Shown: positions 34,168 through 44,600, counted from the first letter of the stretch. The stretch: 64,000 nucleotides of DNA from Mesorhizobium loti (GCF_003148495.1 NZ_QGGH01000001.1:124986-188985); one strand, 5' to 3'. Made by a program: numbers and translations. Notes: generated by a model from the letters alone, not told the origin.

Positions 34168-35214
34168 ATGCCCTACACGCCCGCCGAAAACCGCTACGAG
34201 AAAATGATCTACAACCGCTGTGGCCGCTCCGGCCTGAAGCTGCCGGCGATCTCGCTGGGCCTATGGCATAATTTCGGCAACGACACGCCGCACAAGACCA
34301 AGCAGGCGATCGCGCGCAAGGCCTTTGATCTCGGCATCACGCATTTCGACCTCGCCAACAATTACGGTCCGCCGCCCGGCTCGGCCGAGACCGCTTTTGG
34401 CGAGATCCTGCGCACCGACTTCGCCGCCTACCGCGACGAGCTGATCATCTCGACCAAGGCCGGCTACGAGATGTGGGCCGGGCCCTACGGCGAATGGGGT
34501 GGGCGCAAATACATGCTTGCCAGCCTCGATCAGAGCCTGAAGCGGATGGGTCTCGACTATGTCGACATCTTCTATTCGCACCGTTTCGATCCCGACACGC
34601 CGCTGGAAGAGACCATGGGCGCGCTCGACCATGCCGTGCGCTCGGGCAAGGCGCTCTATGCCGGCATCTCGTCCTACAATTCGCAGCGCACGCGCGAGGC
34701 CGCCGATATCTTGAAGCAGCTTGGCACGCCTTGCGTCATCCACCAGCCGAGCTATTCGATGCTGAATCGCTGGGTGGAGGAAGACGGCCTACTCGACACG
34801 CTCGAAGGGCTCGGCGTCGGCTCGATTGTGTTCTCGCCGCTGGCGCAAGGCATGTTGACCGACAAGTATCTCGGCGGCATTCCCGACGGCAGCCGTGCTT
34901 CCCAGGGCAAGTCGCTGAAGACAGCGTTCATCAACGACAAGACCATCGCCAACATCAAGGCGCTTGACGCCATCGCCGGCAAGCGCGGGCAGACGCTGGC
35001 GCAGATGGCGCTGGCCTGGGTGCTGCGCAAGGGCAGGGTGACCTCGGCGCTGATCGGCGCCAGCCGGCCGGAGCAGGTCGAGGACTGCGTTGGCGCGCTC
35101 AAGGTGCTCGACTTCAGCGATGCCGAACTCGCCGAGATCGATACCTATGCGCGCGAATCCGACATCAATCTGTGGGCGGCTTCGGCCGAGCGCAAAGGCC
35201 CGCCAAGGAAATAA
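34168..35214 (+). CDS. Aldo/keto reductase, YghZ/MgrA-like (L-glyceraldehyde 3-phosphate reductase)
   Basis: This is a 348-residue aldo/keto reductase starting MPYTPAENRYEKMIYNRCG. THFDLANNYGPPPGSAE holds the catalytic Asp-Tyr, ISTKAGYEMWAGPYGEWGGRKY the Lys and the family insertion, and DIFYSHRFD follows. This insertion and the C-terminal ESDINLWAASA are hallmarks of the YghZ group. TGAGGA lies 7 bases before the ATG. It is the last gene of the LacI-controlled run, followed by a terminator. Confidence 0.92.
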   Translation: MPYTPAENRYEKMIYNRCGRSGLKLPAISLGLWHNFGNDTPHKTKQAIARKAFDLGITHFDLANNYGPPPGSAETAFGEILRTDFAAYRDELIISTKAGYEMWAGPYGEWGGRKYMLASLDQSLKRMGLDYVDIFYSHRFDPDTPLEETMGALDHAVRSGKALYAGISSYNSQRTREAADILKQLGTPCVIHQPSYSMLNRWVEEDGLLDTLEGLGVGSIVFSPLAQGMLTDKYLGGIPDGSRASQGKSLKTAFINDKTIANIKALDAIAGKRGQTLAQMALAWVLRKGRVTSALIGASRPEQVEDCVGALKVLDFSDAELAEIDTYARESDINLWAASAERKGPPRK

Positions 35215-35239
35215 GCCCGCTCGATAAGCCGGCAAAATA

Positions 35240-35265
35240 AAAACGGCGGGACCTCCCGCCGTTTT
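35240..35265. terminator. Bidirectional rho-independent terminator
   Basis: AAAACGGCGGGA at 35240-35251 pairs with TCCCGCCGTTTT at 35254-35265, with A-runs on one side and T-runs on the other. It lies between the convergent aldo/keto reductase and serine protease genes, so it can end both transcripts. Confidence 0.9.
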
Positions 35266-35291
35266 TCATGTGAAGGCAAAGTGGCCATGGT

Positions 35292-36389
35292 TCAGGGCGT
35301 ATTCGGCTTCTGCGCCGTGCCCAGTCCCGGCTTGGGTTTGGCAGGCGCCGGGCCAGAGGTTTTGATCTTCGTCTCGATCCAGCCGGTGTAGTTGGCGAGC
35401 CGCGTGTAGATGCCGTAGGCGTCCTTGTGGCCGCAGGCCGCACTGCCGTCCGCCGGGCCTTCGCCCCAGCTGACGACGCCGACCTGGACCGGGCCTTCGG
35501 CACCGGTCATGAACAGTGGGCCGCCGCTGTCGCCGTTGCAGGCATCGCGCACGCCGCTGGTGGTGCCAGCGCAGATCATGTTGCCAGTCAGCGGGTCGGT
35601 CATGTCGGCTGCGATCGCATTGGCGGCCGCGTCGATGCCTTTTTCCGAATAGCGCATACGGCGGGACAGATCGCCAAGTGCGGCCTTCAGATCATGCGCA
35701 TAGATGGCCTTGATGCCGCTGTTGCAGGCGGTGTTCGGCTGGAGATCAAGGTCGGCAACCATCAGCGTGGTTGGAAAGGTGCCATCCTGCATCTTGCCCC
35801 AGCCGGTGACCGTCGTCTTGCCGGTGTCGGGCGTTGCGTCATGGGTGACCTTGATGGTCGGCGCATCGGCCGGCTCGGCAAGTCGGAGCAGGCCGAGATC
35901 ATTGTCGAGCGTCTGCTCGCTGTAGCCTTCATTGACGATGACTTCCACCACCTTGTGGCGCTTGCCCTCGCTGAGCTCGGTGGCGCCGGTCAGCACGGTG
36001 ACGGAGTCTGGTGAAATCGGCTGGCCATTGTCGTTGAGGCAGTGTGCTGCCGTCAGCACCCATTGCGGGGCGATCAGGCTGCCGCCGCAGAATTGGGCAT
36101 TGGCCTGCGAGGCCGGGTTCTCGTCCAGCCTGTCGGTGGTGAGCAGCGCGACCTGGAACGGATAGGCACCCTTTTCGGCCTGGTTGCCGCCATAGACGCG
36201 ATCGGCGCCGTCGGGATTCTCCGCCGCGGCCTTCGCCCTGGCTTCCGTCACGCGTTTCATTGGCGAGACCGCTGCCTCCGGTCGGGCGGCGCCTTCGCCC
36301 GCCTGGGCAGTGTTGGCGGCCACAAGAGCCGCAGCGATGCCGAGCAAAGACGCGGCGGCGATCGGCCTGAACCGATGGATGATGTGCAC
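35292..36389 (-). CDS. Secreted trypsin-like serine protease (S1 family)
   Basis: This is a 365-residue protein from a GTG at 36389, chosen because AGGAGGA lies 7 bases upstream. A signal peptide covers about 1-30 (ending NTAQA). After a pro-region, RVYGGNQAEKGAYPFQVALL has the layout of a trypsin activation site. The catalytic triad is His116 (LTAAHC), Asp164 (NDLGLLRL) and Ser288 (CNGDSGGP). Asp282, six residues before Ser, predicts cleavage after Arg or Lys. About 40 extra residues sit before the GNMICAG segment, and a Pro/Lys-rich tail ends the protein. Confidence 0.92.
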   Translation of the reverse strand: MHIIHRFRPIAAASLLGIAAALVAANTAQAGEGAARPEAAVSPMKRVTEARAKAAAENPDGADRVYGGNQAEKGAYPFQVALLTTDRLDENPASQANAQFCGGSLIAPQWVLTAAHCLNDNGQPISPDSVTVLTGATELSEGKRHKVVEVIVNEGYSEQTLDNDLGLLRLAEPADAPTIKVTHDATPDTGKTTVTGWGKMQDGTFPTTLMVADLDLQPNTACNSGIKAIYAHDLKAALGDLSRRMRYSEKGIDAAANAIAADMTDPLTGNMICAGTTSGVRDACNGDSGGPLFMTGAEGPVQVGVVSWGEGPADGSAACGHKDAYGIYTRLANYTGWIETKIKTSGPAPAKPKPGLGTAQKPNTP

Positions 36390-36738
36390 CTGAAATCCTC
36401 CTGAGACACGTTCCCGAACGAGCCAGCCCTGGCGCATGATCAACGAAACAGTCGCCGGCAAGCAGGCGTTGCTTCGCGGATCGCGTTCCGTTGCGGAACC
36501 CACTCAAAACCCTATAGCCCCCCACGGGCTACGTGGAAGCGATTTGTCATTCCAATGTTGTATTAATTTAGGCAATATATCCGCGCGGGTGTCTTTGGCG
36601 GGGGCCTTCGACAGACCGCATGGGGTGATGATCAGGTTCAGGCGCCGGTAACCAAATTCATTTTTCGACTTCACCACGATCTCGACAATATTTCTGTATT
36701 TTGATCCAGTCCTTGCTGACTTTTGGGAGAGTCTCACC
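36390..36738. other. Divergent promoter region between two secreted protease genes
   Basis: This 349-base stretch lies between the divergent starts of the trypsin-like and V8-like protease genes. I see the two ribosome sites at its ends (AGGAGGA on the minus strand, TGGGAGAG on the plus strand) and A/T-rich patches near 36550-36590 and 36680-36720 that may hold promoters. I see no gene, strong palindrome or RNA structure in it. Confidence 0.5.
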
Positions 36739-37833
36739 ATGACAAAACTGACAAACGCACTCATTGCGTCCGCATTGCTTTCCACCGCAATGTGGGCCGT
36801 CCCGGTTTTCGCCGCCGATCCTGGCTCCGCCAGTGCCGGCAATGGCGAAAGCATGCGGGACGCGACTTCAGGCGATTACAAGCCCGGGCGGGCAAAGCCA
36901 ATCGCACCACCGCAGCTGACTGACGAAGACAATCGCGCCGCGCCGATTACCGACGAGGCAGCGGCTGTCAAATCCTATGGCATCGTCGGACGGTCCGCCG
37001 ATGGCAAGGAAATCAAGATCGAGCCGAGCGAAGCGCTGCGGGACCTCATCATCAAGGAACTGAACGCGCCGGCCAATGGAACCGAAGGTGGTCCGCGCAA
37101 GACAGAAGATCCTGACCTTGGTGAAGGCGAAGCCGGCCGCCAGGTTTTCGGCGCCGACGATCGCGAGCAGGTCAAGAATACCAAGACCTATCCGTTCTCG
37201 GCAATCGGCTATCTCGAAGCCAAATCGCCGAAGACGGGCAGCTACGGCAGCTGCTCGGCAACACTGATCGGCCCGCGCACGGTGCTGACCGCAGCGCACT
37301 GCCTCTACAGCCATGAGGACAAGGACTGGCTCTCCGAATATCTGTTCGTGCCTGGCCTCAACGGCAGCACTGCCGATGACGCACCGTTCGGCGCCTTCAC
37401 CTTTGAAAGCGCCTATGTGCTGCAAGGCTTCATCGACAACTACCAGGGCTATTATGGCTCGGTGATCCCGTGGGATCTGGGCATCATCACGCTGAAGCAG
37501 GATGTCGGCACCAACCTCGGCTGGCTGGGCTATGCCAACTATGACGATCTCGGCGACTTCACCGCCAACCTCGTCGGCTATCCCGGCGACAAGCCGATGG
37601 GCACGATGTGGAAGGCAAGCTGCGAAGTGCATGCCGAGAACATCGCCCCGGAATATTTCCAGTACGACTGCGACACGTTCCCGGGGTCGAGCGGCAGCTC
37701 GGTCTACGCCTATGACAACAACTCCAAGCAGCGCATCATCACCGGCGTCAACGTGGCGGAAAGCCCCGACGCGAACACCGCCGTGCGCCTGAATGCTGCC
37801 AACATCCAGTGGATCAACAGCCTGTATAAATAG
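36739..37833 (+). CDS. Secreted V8-like (glutamyl endopeptidase type) serine protease
   Basis: This is a 364-residue exported protein. The signal peptide ends VFAADPG near residue 25, and a long acidic pro-region reaches to about 145. The chymotrypsin-fold catalytic residues are His187 in VLTAAHCLY, Asp246 in PWDLGII and Ser318 in FPGSSGSSVY. FPGSSGSSVY is the motif of V8/glutamyl endopeptidases rather than trypsins. Cys pairs near 172/188 and 295/311 may form disulfides. It is divergent from the trypsin-like gene and followed by a terminator. Confidence 0.92.
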   Translation: MTKLTNALIASALLSTAMWAVPVFAADPGSASAGNGESMRDATSGDYKPGRAKPIAPPQLTDEDNRAAPITDEAAAVKSYGIVGRSADGKEIKIEPSEALRDLIIKELNAPANGTEGGPRKTEDPDLGEGEAGRQVFGADDREQVKNTKTYPFSAIGYLEAKSPKTGSYGSCSATLIGPRTVLTAAHCLYSHEDKDWLSEYLFVPGLNGSTADDAPFGAFTFESAYVLQGFIDNYQGYYGSVIPWDLGIITLKQDVGTNLGWLGYANYDDLGDFTANLVGYPGDKPMGTMWKASCEVHAENIAPEYFQYDCDTFPGSSGSSVYAYDNNSKQRIITGVNVAESPDANTAVRLNAANIQWINSLYK

Positions 37834-37857
37834 TCGCCGCGCATTCGCGGCGGAGAC

Positions 37858-37889
37858 AAAGGCGGCGGAGCAATCCCGCCGCCTTTTTT
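37858..37889 (+). terminator. Rho-independent terminator after the V8-like protease gene
   Basis: AAAGGCGGCGG (37858-37868) pairs with its complement at 37876-37886 around a 7-base loop, followed by a run of six T. A smaller CGCCGCGCATTCGCGGCG hairpin sits just upstream at about 37835-37852. Confidence 0.92.
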
Positions 37890-37985
37890 CGTGCCGATGC
37901 TTCCTGCGCTGCTTCTCTTGCACGAGGCCGGCTCGCCGACTACGCTTGAGGGGCCAAGGGGTTGGCATCCAAAGGGGTTTTTGGG

Positions 37986-39818
37986 ATGGCGCGGGCAAAA
38001 GCAGTGTTCGGGATCGCGGCCGCATCGATGCTGGTCGCGTTGGTGCTTTCGCCGGCCTTTGCCGATCCCATACCCGCCCCTGCCAGCGGTGCCTGGGCGG
38101 AACGGGTGCAGATCCTCTACCAGGCAGACACGCGCTCGGTGCTGCGCCGGACCGTGCGGGTGTGGGACTTCCACCCGGAAAAGAACCTCGACTTCGTCTG
38201 GGAGCCGGCGGCGGGCCAGTCGCCTGACCGGACGATTGCCGAAGACGGCACCATCAATGGCAAGGGCAGGCTGGTGTGGCGAGTGCGCGGCTCGGCGAGC
38301 TATGATCCCAAAACCATCTATTTCAGCTATTTCGGTGACATCAGGAATGGCCGGCCCGACGGGCAAGGCCGGCTCGAGCTGCGCTCCGGCGAGGTTTTCG
38401 ACGGGCATTGGCTTGCCGGGAAACTCAACGGAAAAGGCGTCCATGTCGATGCCGACGGCAATCGCTATGAAGGACAGTTCGTCGCCGGCGTGCCGAATGG
38501 CGAGGGGCGGTTGTTGTCAAGGACCGGAGAGATTTTTGTCGGCTCATTCGTCGACGGCTTGAAGAACGGCAAGGGCCGCACACGGCTGGCCGGCGGCACG
38601 GTCTACGACTCGCAATGGGCAAGGGGCAAGGAGGTTGGCGGCTCGCGTCCCGACATGCTGGCCGATGCCAGGGTCGGCGGGCTCATCAAGGCGCAGACCG
38701 GTGGCGGCGATGCCGACAAGGTCGAGATCGGCGTGGCGGTCGACCAGCGCATGACCCAGCAATCCGACATGCAGTACCAGCATCTGGTGCGTGACGAAGA
38801 CATCGCGATCTATCCGCAGTCCGACCAGTACAACGACAGCTGGAGCGGCACCGGCCAGGTCGCCACCGGCAATGTCTATGAAGGCTCGGATTGGGGGGAT
38901 GCGCCGGCCTTTGCCGAAGTCGATCTCAAGACCACTGACCAGTCCAAGGTCAAGCTCGACAGCTTGGAGATGAAGGTCGCCGCCAGCGATGCGTATCGCA
39001 AGCCGATGCTGTCGATATCGGAGCATTTCGGCTGCGTCGGCTTCCGGCCGGATTTCTCCATCATCAACAACGGCTGGGGTGACGCCAAGGACATGAAGAT
39101 GTCTATCCAGTTCACCGCGGTTGACGACGAGGGCAATCCGACCGGCAAGCCAAGCCGCATGTACAGCAAGGACATCGGCAGTTTCGGCGACGGTGTCGAC
39201 GTGTCGGTCAAGAGCGTGCTCACCGAGGCCGGCGTCGACACGGCCGGCCTGGAGACGGGGCGTTTTCCCTGTCCCTCGGTGGACAGTCTCAATGTCTGCC
39301 GCAGCCAGTTGACCAATAAGGTTAAGTTCGGCGAGGTCGCCGATTATCTCGGCAATATGCAACAGGCGATGACGCTGAATGCGATCGGCAAGTTCGACTA
39401 TTCCTGGTCGGATGACGAAGGTCATGTCTACCAGCAGAGTGAACCGTTCCGCGCCTCCATCACCATGGCGGTCTTCGAGACGCCGGAATCGATGGCCGAA
39501 TGCGGCGACGGCGGCGGCGGCACGCCGGAAGCGATGCGCTACCAGAACATCGAGTTTCCGATCGGCAAGCATGACTACACCATCCCCATGCCGGTGCGCG
39601 GCAACAAGAAGATCAGCGCCTATACGGCGCGGCTGAAGATGTGGTCGTCAATGTCGTCGATCCACCGCTTCAGCATTGCCGCGCATTTTGCCGATGGCAG
39701 CGTGCGCGAGAGCAAGCCGGTCACCTTCTTCTATTTCCGGCCGAAGCAGTCGCTGTTCGAGACCAAGACCGAGCCGGCAGCCTGCTATTTGCCGCGCGAC
39801 ATGGTCGGCTGCGGTTAG
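37986..39818 (+). CDS. Exported MORN-repeat protein
   Basis: This is a 610-residue protein from the ATG at 37986. A signal peptide covers about 1-26 (ending PAFADP). Residues about 108-190 hold three to four MORN repeats: YFGDIRNGRPDGQGRL, FDGHWLAGKLNGKGV, YEGQFVAGVPNGEGRL and FVGSFVDGLKNGKGR. The rest, about 420 residues, has no domain I recognise; it is rich in beta-type segments with several Cys (near 365, 430 and 440). An upstream TTG frame is not needed. It points toward the caspase gene set and ends 9 bases before a dispersed repeat. Confidence 0.8.
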   Translation: MARAKAVFGIAAASMLVALVLSPAFADPIPAPASGAWAERVQILYQADTRSVLRRTVRVWDFHPEKNLDFVWEPAAGQSPDRTIAEDGTINGKGRLVWRVRGSASYDPKTIYFSYFGDIRNGRPDGQGRLELRSGEVFDGHWLAGKLNGKGVHVDADGNRYEGQFVAGVPNGEGRLLSRTGEIFVGSFVDGLKNGKGRTRLAGGTVYDSQWARGKEVGGSRPDMLADARVGGLIKAQTGGGDADKVEIGVAVDQRMTQQSDMQYQHLVRDEDIAIYPQSDQYNDSWSGTGQVATGNVYEGSDWGDAPAFAEVDLKTTDQSKVKLDSLEMKVAASDAYRKPMLSISEHFGCVGFRPDFSIINNGWGDAKDMKMSIQFTAVDDEGNPTGKPSRMYSKDIGSFGDGVDVSVKSVLTEAGVDTAGLETGRFPCPSVDSLNVCRSQLTNKVKFGEVADYLGNMQQAMTLNAIGKFDYSWSDDEGHVYQQSEPFRASITMAVFETPESMAECGDGGGGTPEAMRYQNIEFPIGKHDYTIPMPVRGNKKISAYTARLKMWSSMSSIHRFSIAAHFADGSVRESKPVTFFYFRPKQSLFETKTEPAACYLPRDMVGCG

Positions 39819-39826
39819 GGTATGTC

Positions 39827-39962
39827 GAGATTCAGGTGATGCCGGCCTGCGAATGGCTGATACCTGCGCTTCCGGTGCTCACGTACCCAAAAGTACGCTC
39901 CGCTCCGGTTCTCGAAGGTCACCATTCTCGGCTCGGCCTGACCTGAATCTCAACACACCTTG
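39827..39962. repeat. Dispersed palindromic repeat, copy A
   Basis: This 136-base element starts with GAGATTCAGGT and ends with ACCTGAATCTC, an 11-bp terminal inverted repeat, then AACACACCTTG. It shares long identical blocks with the copy at 48741-48900, including ACGTACCCAAAAGTACGCTC and CGGCCTGACCTGAATCTC. It lies between the convergent MORN and MEMO-CapA genes. No coding potential is evident. It looks like a small non-autonomous intergenic repeat. Confidence 0.85.
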
Positions 39963-39969
39963 GGAGCGT

Positions 39970-41655
39970 TTATTTTCTGCCCATCTCGAAATAGTTGGGA
40001 AGCGGAATGAGCCTGGTGAAGATCGTGCCCTGGGCGAAGACGCGCAGTTCCAGCATCGATCCGGACGACCGTTCGGCGCTCTGGTCGAACAGGAAATTGC
40101 CGAGCGAATAGACCTCCGCCACGTCGCCGCCGGCCAGCGGGACGATCGCCTCGCTCGATACATGTGGGTGGCTGCCAACGATGACTGAAGCGCCGCGCAG
40201 CCGCATCTGGTCGGCAAGCATGTCTTCACGTTCCGACGGCCCGGTCTTGTACTCGCGGCCCCAATGGACGAAGGCAACGACCGGCCGCTCGGCATCCTCG
40301 TGCAGCAGTCGGTCGAGCAGGGCAGGGGTGATAAGGTCGGTGTTCTTGGAGCCGTTGGTGTCGATGTCGGTCAGGCCGACAAGATCGATATCGGCGAGCG
40401 CTAGCGTCTCACCCTGGCCGAAATGGGGAATGCCGGCTTCATCCAGTGCACGCAGGGTCTCCATATAGCCGGATGGTCCGAGATCATAGGCGTGATTGTT
40501 GGCGAGCCCGACGCCGGCGACATGCAGCCGCTTCAGCATGTAGCCAGCCAGGTCTTGCGGCATCGCCAGTGTCATGTCGTCGATCGCTTCCGGCACGTTG
40601 GGCAAGATGACGCCTTCGAGGTTGACGATCAGCGGCCGCGATCCGGTCAGGGCCAGAACGCTGTCGACGATCCGGTCGGCAACACCGTCGCGGACCAGTA
40701 TCTTCTTCATGGCGCGACCGAAATTCATGTCACCGGCGAGGTAGTAGATTCTGTCCTTTGGCCGCGCCGGGTTGTTGAAGCCGGGGCCGAAGGCGCCGAA
40801 CAGCGCTACCACATAGCTGGTGGTCCGCTCGACATAGTCGGACGTATGCTCCTGCGAGTTCTCATTGGCGACGACCAGCGGCTGGGCGCCGAACAGCTCG
40901 CGCTGCAGCCTGGTCTGGATGTAGAGCGCGCCGACGGAATCGGCATGATCGGGCTGGCGAAGTGCTGCTATGCCGTCGAGCGAACCGGCGGCCAGCATGT
41001 TCAGTGACTGCTGGTCGAAGCGCCTGGAGTCATGCTGCGGCAGATAGTGCGAGAAGTCGGTGGATTCGACGATCAGTGTGTCCTTGTCGACAATCGGCTT
41101 CAAAGCCTCGGCCAGCCTGTCCCAGTCGCCGCGGCGCGTCTTGACCGACATTGCCACGGGCACGATTTTCGCCTCGGGGAAATAGTGATGCAGGAAAGGC
41201 AGCATGGCGCGCACGCCGTGCTCCTTGTCGAACAGGCAGGACTCCTCGACCATGTCGCTGTTCGTCTCGAGCCGCCGCACGGCATCGGTGTCGGCCGCCA
41301 CTGGGCCAAGCACGGTGTCGAAGCTGCGCAATGAGGTGGCGTAGAGTTTGTGCGTCTTGTGGAAATGGTCCGGCGACAGGATAACGATGCGCTTGTAGCG
41401 GAAGCCGGACGCCGCCCGGAAACCGAGCGCCACCAGATCGGCGGCCAGCAGATGGTGCGGCACGGTGATGCCGGTCAGCCGCTGGTTGGATGGCTCGACA
41501 TCGGCGACGCTGGCGATGGCATCCTTGAACAAAGTGGCGTCGTCGTAGAAGGGCGGAAAGTTATCGGTGCCCGGTGGGCAGACGACAGGCGCGGCGTGTA
41601 CCGCGCCGCTGACAATCAACGAAAAGGCGATAGTCGTCAGCAGGCGGGCAATCAT
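39970..41655 (-). CDS. Exported fusion of a MEMO-like domain and a CapA-like metallophosphatase domain
   Basis: This is a 561-residue protein with a signal peptide (about 1-22, ending VHAAP). Residues about 50-285 resemble the MEMO/AmmeMemoRadiSam B family: ITVPHHLLAADLVA, IVILSPDHF, VESTDFSHYLPQ with its Asp-His pair. Residues about 305-550 are CapA-like: LAGDMNFGR, VNLEGV, GLANNHAYDLG, VHWGREY, GSHPHVSSE and YSLGNFLFDQ. The two families are normally separate proteins. Its ATG overlaps the stop of the WD40-caspase gene by 4 bases, so they are co-translated. Function unknown; an envelope hydrolase is plausible. Confidence 0.85.
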   Translation of the reverse strand: MIARLLTTIAFSLIVSGAVHAAPVVCPPGTDNFPPFYDDATLFKDAIASVADVEPSNQRLTGITVPHHLLAADLVALGFRAASGFRYKRIVILSPDHFHKTHKLYATSLRSFDTVLGPVAADTDAVRRLETNSDMVEESCLFDKEHGVRAMLPFLHHYFPEAKIVPVAMSVKTRRGDWDRLAEALKPIVDKDTLIVESTDFSHYLPQHDSRRFDQQSLNMLAAGSLDGIAALRQPDHADSVGALYIQTRLQRELFGAQPLVVANENSQEHTSDYVERTTSYVVALFGAFGPGFNNPARPKDRIYYLAGDMNFGRAMKKILVRDGVADRIVDSVLALTGSRPLIVNLEGVILPNVPEAIDDMTLAMPQDLAGYMLKRLHVAGVGLANNHAYDLGPSGYMETLRALDEAGIPHFGQGETLALADIDLVGLTDIDTNGSKNTDLITPALLDRLLHEDAERPVVAFVHWGREYKTGPSEREDMLADQMRLRGASVIVGSHPHVSSEAIVPLAGGDVAEVYSLGNFLFDQSAERSSGSMLELRVFAQGTIFTRLIPLPNYFEMGRK

Positions 41656-44600
41656 GGCTCGGCGAGCACAATGTTCTCTACGCCGCCGACATAGTAGAAC
41701 GGCTTTTGCTTCGACGACGTCAGCCGCACCACTTCGCGCGAAATATAGTCGGCAAGGCCGAACAGCGTGACGCCGCCGTCCGAAGTCCTGGCCTTGCCGC
41801 GCAAGCCTTCAAGGATCGAATAGGTGAAGACGCCGTGGCCGAGTTCCGGCAGTTCGGCGGCAGTGTTGTTGGCGGCGGTCGCCGAAAACACCACGATGCG
41901 TGCGTCCTGCGCGTCTTTTTCCAGGCGTGGATTGAAGGCGTTGGCGGCATGGCAGGTGTCGAGCAGCATGAAGCGCATGCCTTTTGCCCGCTCGACCGAT
42001 TTCTGGATATCCGACCAGTCGACAAGCGACGAACGCTTCCAGCGCTCGGCATCCTGTTTGCGGCCGTCGGTCGGGATGAAATAATAGTCCTCGTCGATGT
42101 TGATGCCGTGGCCGGCGACGAAGATGATGGTGGTGTCGTGCTCGCCCGGCCTGTCGAGGAAATCGGCGAGCTGGTCGTCGATGGTGTCGGAGTCGGGCTC
42201 CATGATGTTGTCGGCACTGGCGACGGCGTAGGTCTGCTTGGCCTTGTCGGGGCTCTCGTCGAGCGCCTCGCGGTTGACCAGAACCAGCGTTTCCATCGAC
42301 GAGAACAGCGGCGCCGATTTCTGCGAGATCACCTTGAGGAACTCGGTGGCGTCATCGACGGGGTAGCGCAGGTCGCAGGCGCGGCCCGAACAGGCATCGG
42401 TCAGGAACGGATATTTGTCGACGCCGATGACCGCGACATAGAGCTTGCCCTTGGCCTCGGCCTTCTCGGTCTTTCTCGCCAGTGCCGTCACGCTGCGTTC
42501 GGTCAGATAGCCAAATTCGTTGGTGCCGGTGATGCGGATGGTGTTCTCGCCGTTCTCGACCGGTATCTCGACAATGGTGCTGTTGCCATCCACCGAGCGG
42601 GCGGTGACATCGCCGACATTGCGGCTGTTCGACAGGATCGAGAAGCCTGCGACATCCGTTCCAGCCTCTTTGGCGCCTGATATCTCGACGGCGACATAAC
42701 CGTCGCGGACCTTGCTCTGGTCGTCTGCCACGCGGATGGCGAACTCCGGCGGCTTGCGCTGCAGCAGCTTCTGCAATTCGTTGTCGACGCCCGGCCGCAT
42801 CTCCTTGACCGCCTGTTTGGCGCTGCGCAGGATGATCGCCCGGCGCACCATTTCCGGGCTCCACAGGTATTTCTTCAACTGGCCCGCGCGGATGAAGCGG
42901 CCTTCATGGTCGCGGCCCTGGTTGACCTGCCAGCCGATCAGCTTGTCGCCCTCGTCGGAGGAATAGTAGTAACCCTGCGGCATCCAGACGATCCATTGCG
43001 AGCCGGCAAAGAACATCGACACGATCAGCTCATGCGTCTTCAGGTTCCACAGTCTGAGCGTCTGGTCGGCGCTGCCGGTGACCAGCAGGCCGGTCTTCTG
43101 CGAGGCGACCATGGCGTTGATCTCACCGGTGTGGCCGGTGAACTCGCCCGACACTTTCGCGGTCGCCGTTCTGTACTCGATCAGCGTGCCGTCATTGCCG
43201 CCGGTGATCAGGCCGAGGCCCTTGTCGATCAGCGTATAGGCCGAATGGACAAAGCCATTGGTGGCGTCGTTCTCGATGCCGCGCACCATTTTGCCGCCAT
43301 TGACGATCTCCAGCACGGCATTTTCCAGCGCGTCCTTACCGCCCGCCGTGACGCGGAGCGACCACTGGCCGTCGGCCAGCGTGGCACGCGCAAATGAGGC
43401 TGGCTCCGTCAACGGCTGCGGATCCTCGAAGAACCGTTCGGTGGTCGGCAGCGCCAGTGTGTTGTCCAGCACGCCCTGCTGTTCGGGGCAGGCCACGCGA
43501 TCGGGACAAGGGTTGGCGTTGCCCCAGGCGATGACGTCGTTCGCCGCATCGATGCCGACCGCGGTCACCGGTTCGCCCATTCCCTGCAACAGGGCCTTAC
43601 GCTCACCGGTCGCGGGGTCCCAGACCTGGATGGCGTTGCGCGTGCCGCCAGCCGTCGCCACCAGCGAGCCATCGGCATTGGCGGCGCTGGCATAGACCGT
43701 GCCGTCATGGCCGGTGTAGTCGAGCACCTTCTCGCCGGTGTCGGTGTTCCAGACGATGGAACGGTGCTTGTCGGCACAGCGATAGCCACAGGAGGCGACC
43801 AACCGCGACCCCTTGGCAAAGGTCAGCGAGCCGATGAGGAAATCCTGCGTCGGCATGGCGCGCACCAGCGTGCCGTCAGCAGCCCGCCAGAGCTGTACCA
43901 GCCCATCCTTACTACCGGTGGCAAACAGGCTGCCGTCCTGCGAAACGGCCAGCGCCATCACGCTGATGTCCCGCAACGGCTCGACTTCGTCAGGCAGTGC
44001 GATCTCTTCGCCCTTCACGACGTCCCAGAGCCGGATGCCGTTGTCGGTGGTGGTCGCTGCCAGCCGGGTTCCCGCGGCGGCGAAAGCGAGCTTGTCGATG
44101 TGCCAGGAATCGGCGTCGAGCTTCTTGTCCAGCGTCCAGCCGCTCGCGGATTTCTCGTCTGGTCGCCAGAGATAGACGACGCCGTCGGCGCCACCGGCAG
44201 CCAGCGTCTTGCCATCGGGAGAAAAAGCGAGATCGTAGGTCGCGTAGTCGGCGGCCCTGAGCACCGCCTTCATCTTGCCTGTGGCGAAGTCGAACAATCT
44301 GATGTCGCCATAGGGCGGCTTGTCACCAAGGCTGGCGCCGAAATAGCCGCCGGCGGCGATCGTTTTGCCGTCGGGCGAGATCGCGACCGCGAAGATCTTG
44401 CCGTCGCTGCCATTGCCGAGATAGCCGCGAATGGTGCGTAGAGTCACTCCGCTCTGCCAGTCCCAGACACGGATGGTCTTGTCATTGGATGCCGAGACGA
44501 TGTCCTCGCCATCAGGCGTAAAGGCGAGGTCGGTGACCTGCGCACTGTGCCCACCGGTGTCGAGATCGAGGTGGAAATCCGGTGCGTCCTCTGCACGGGC

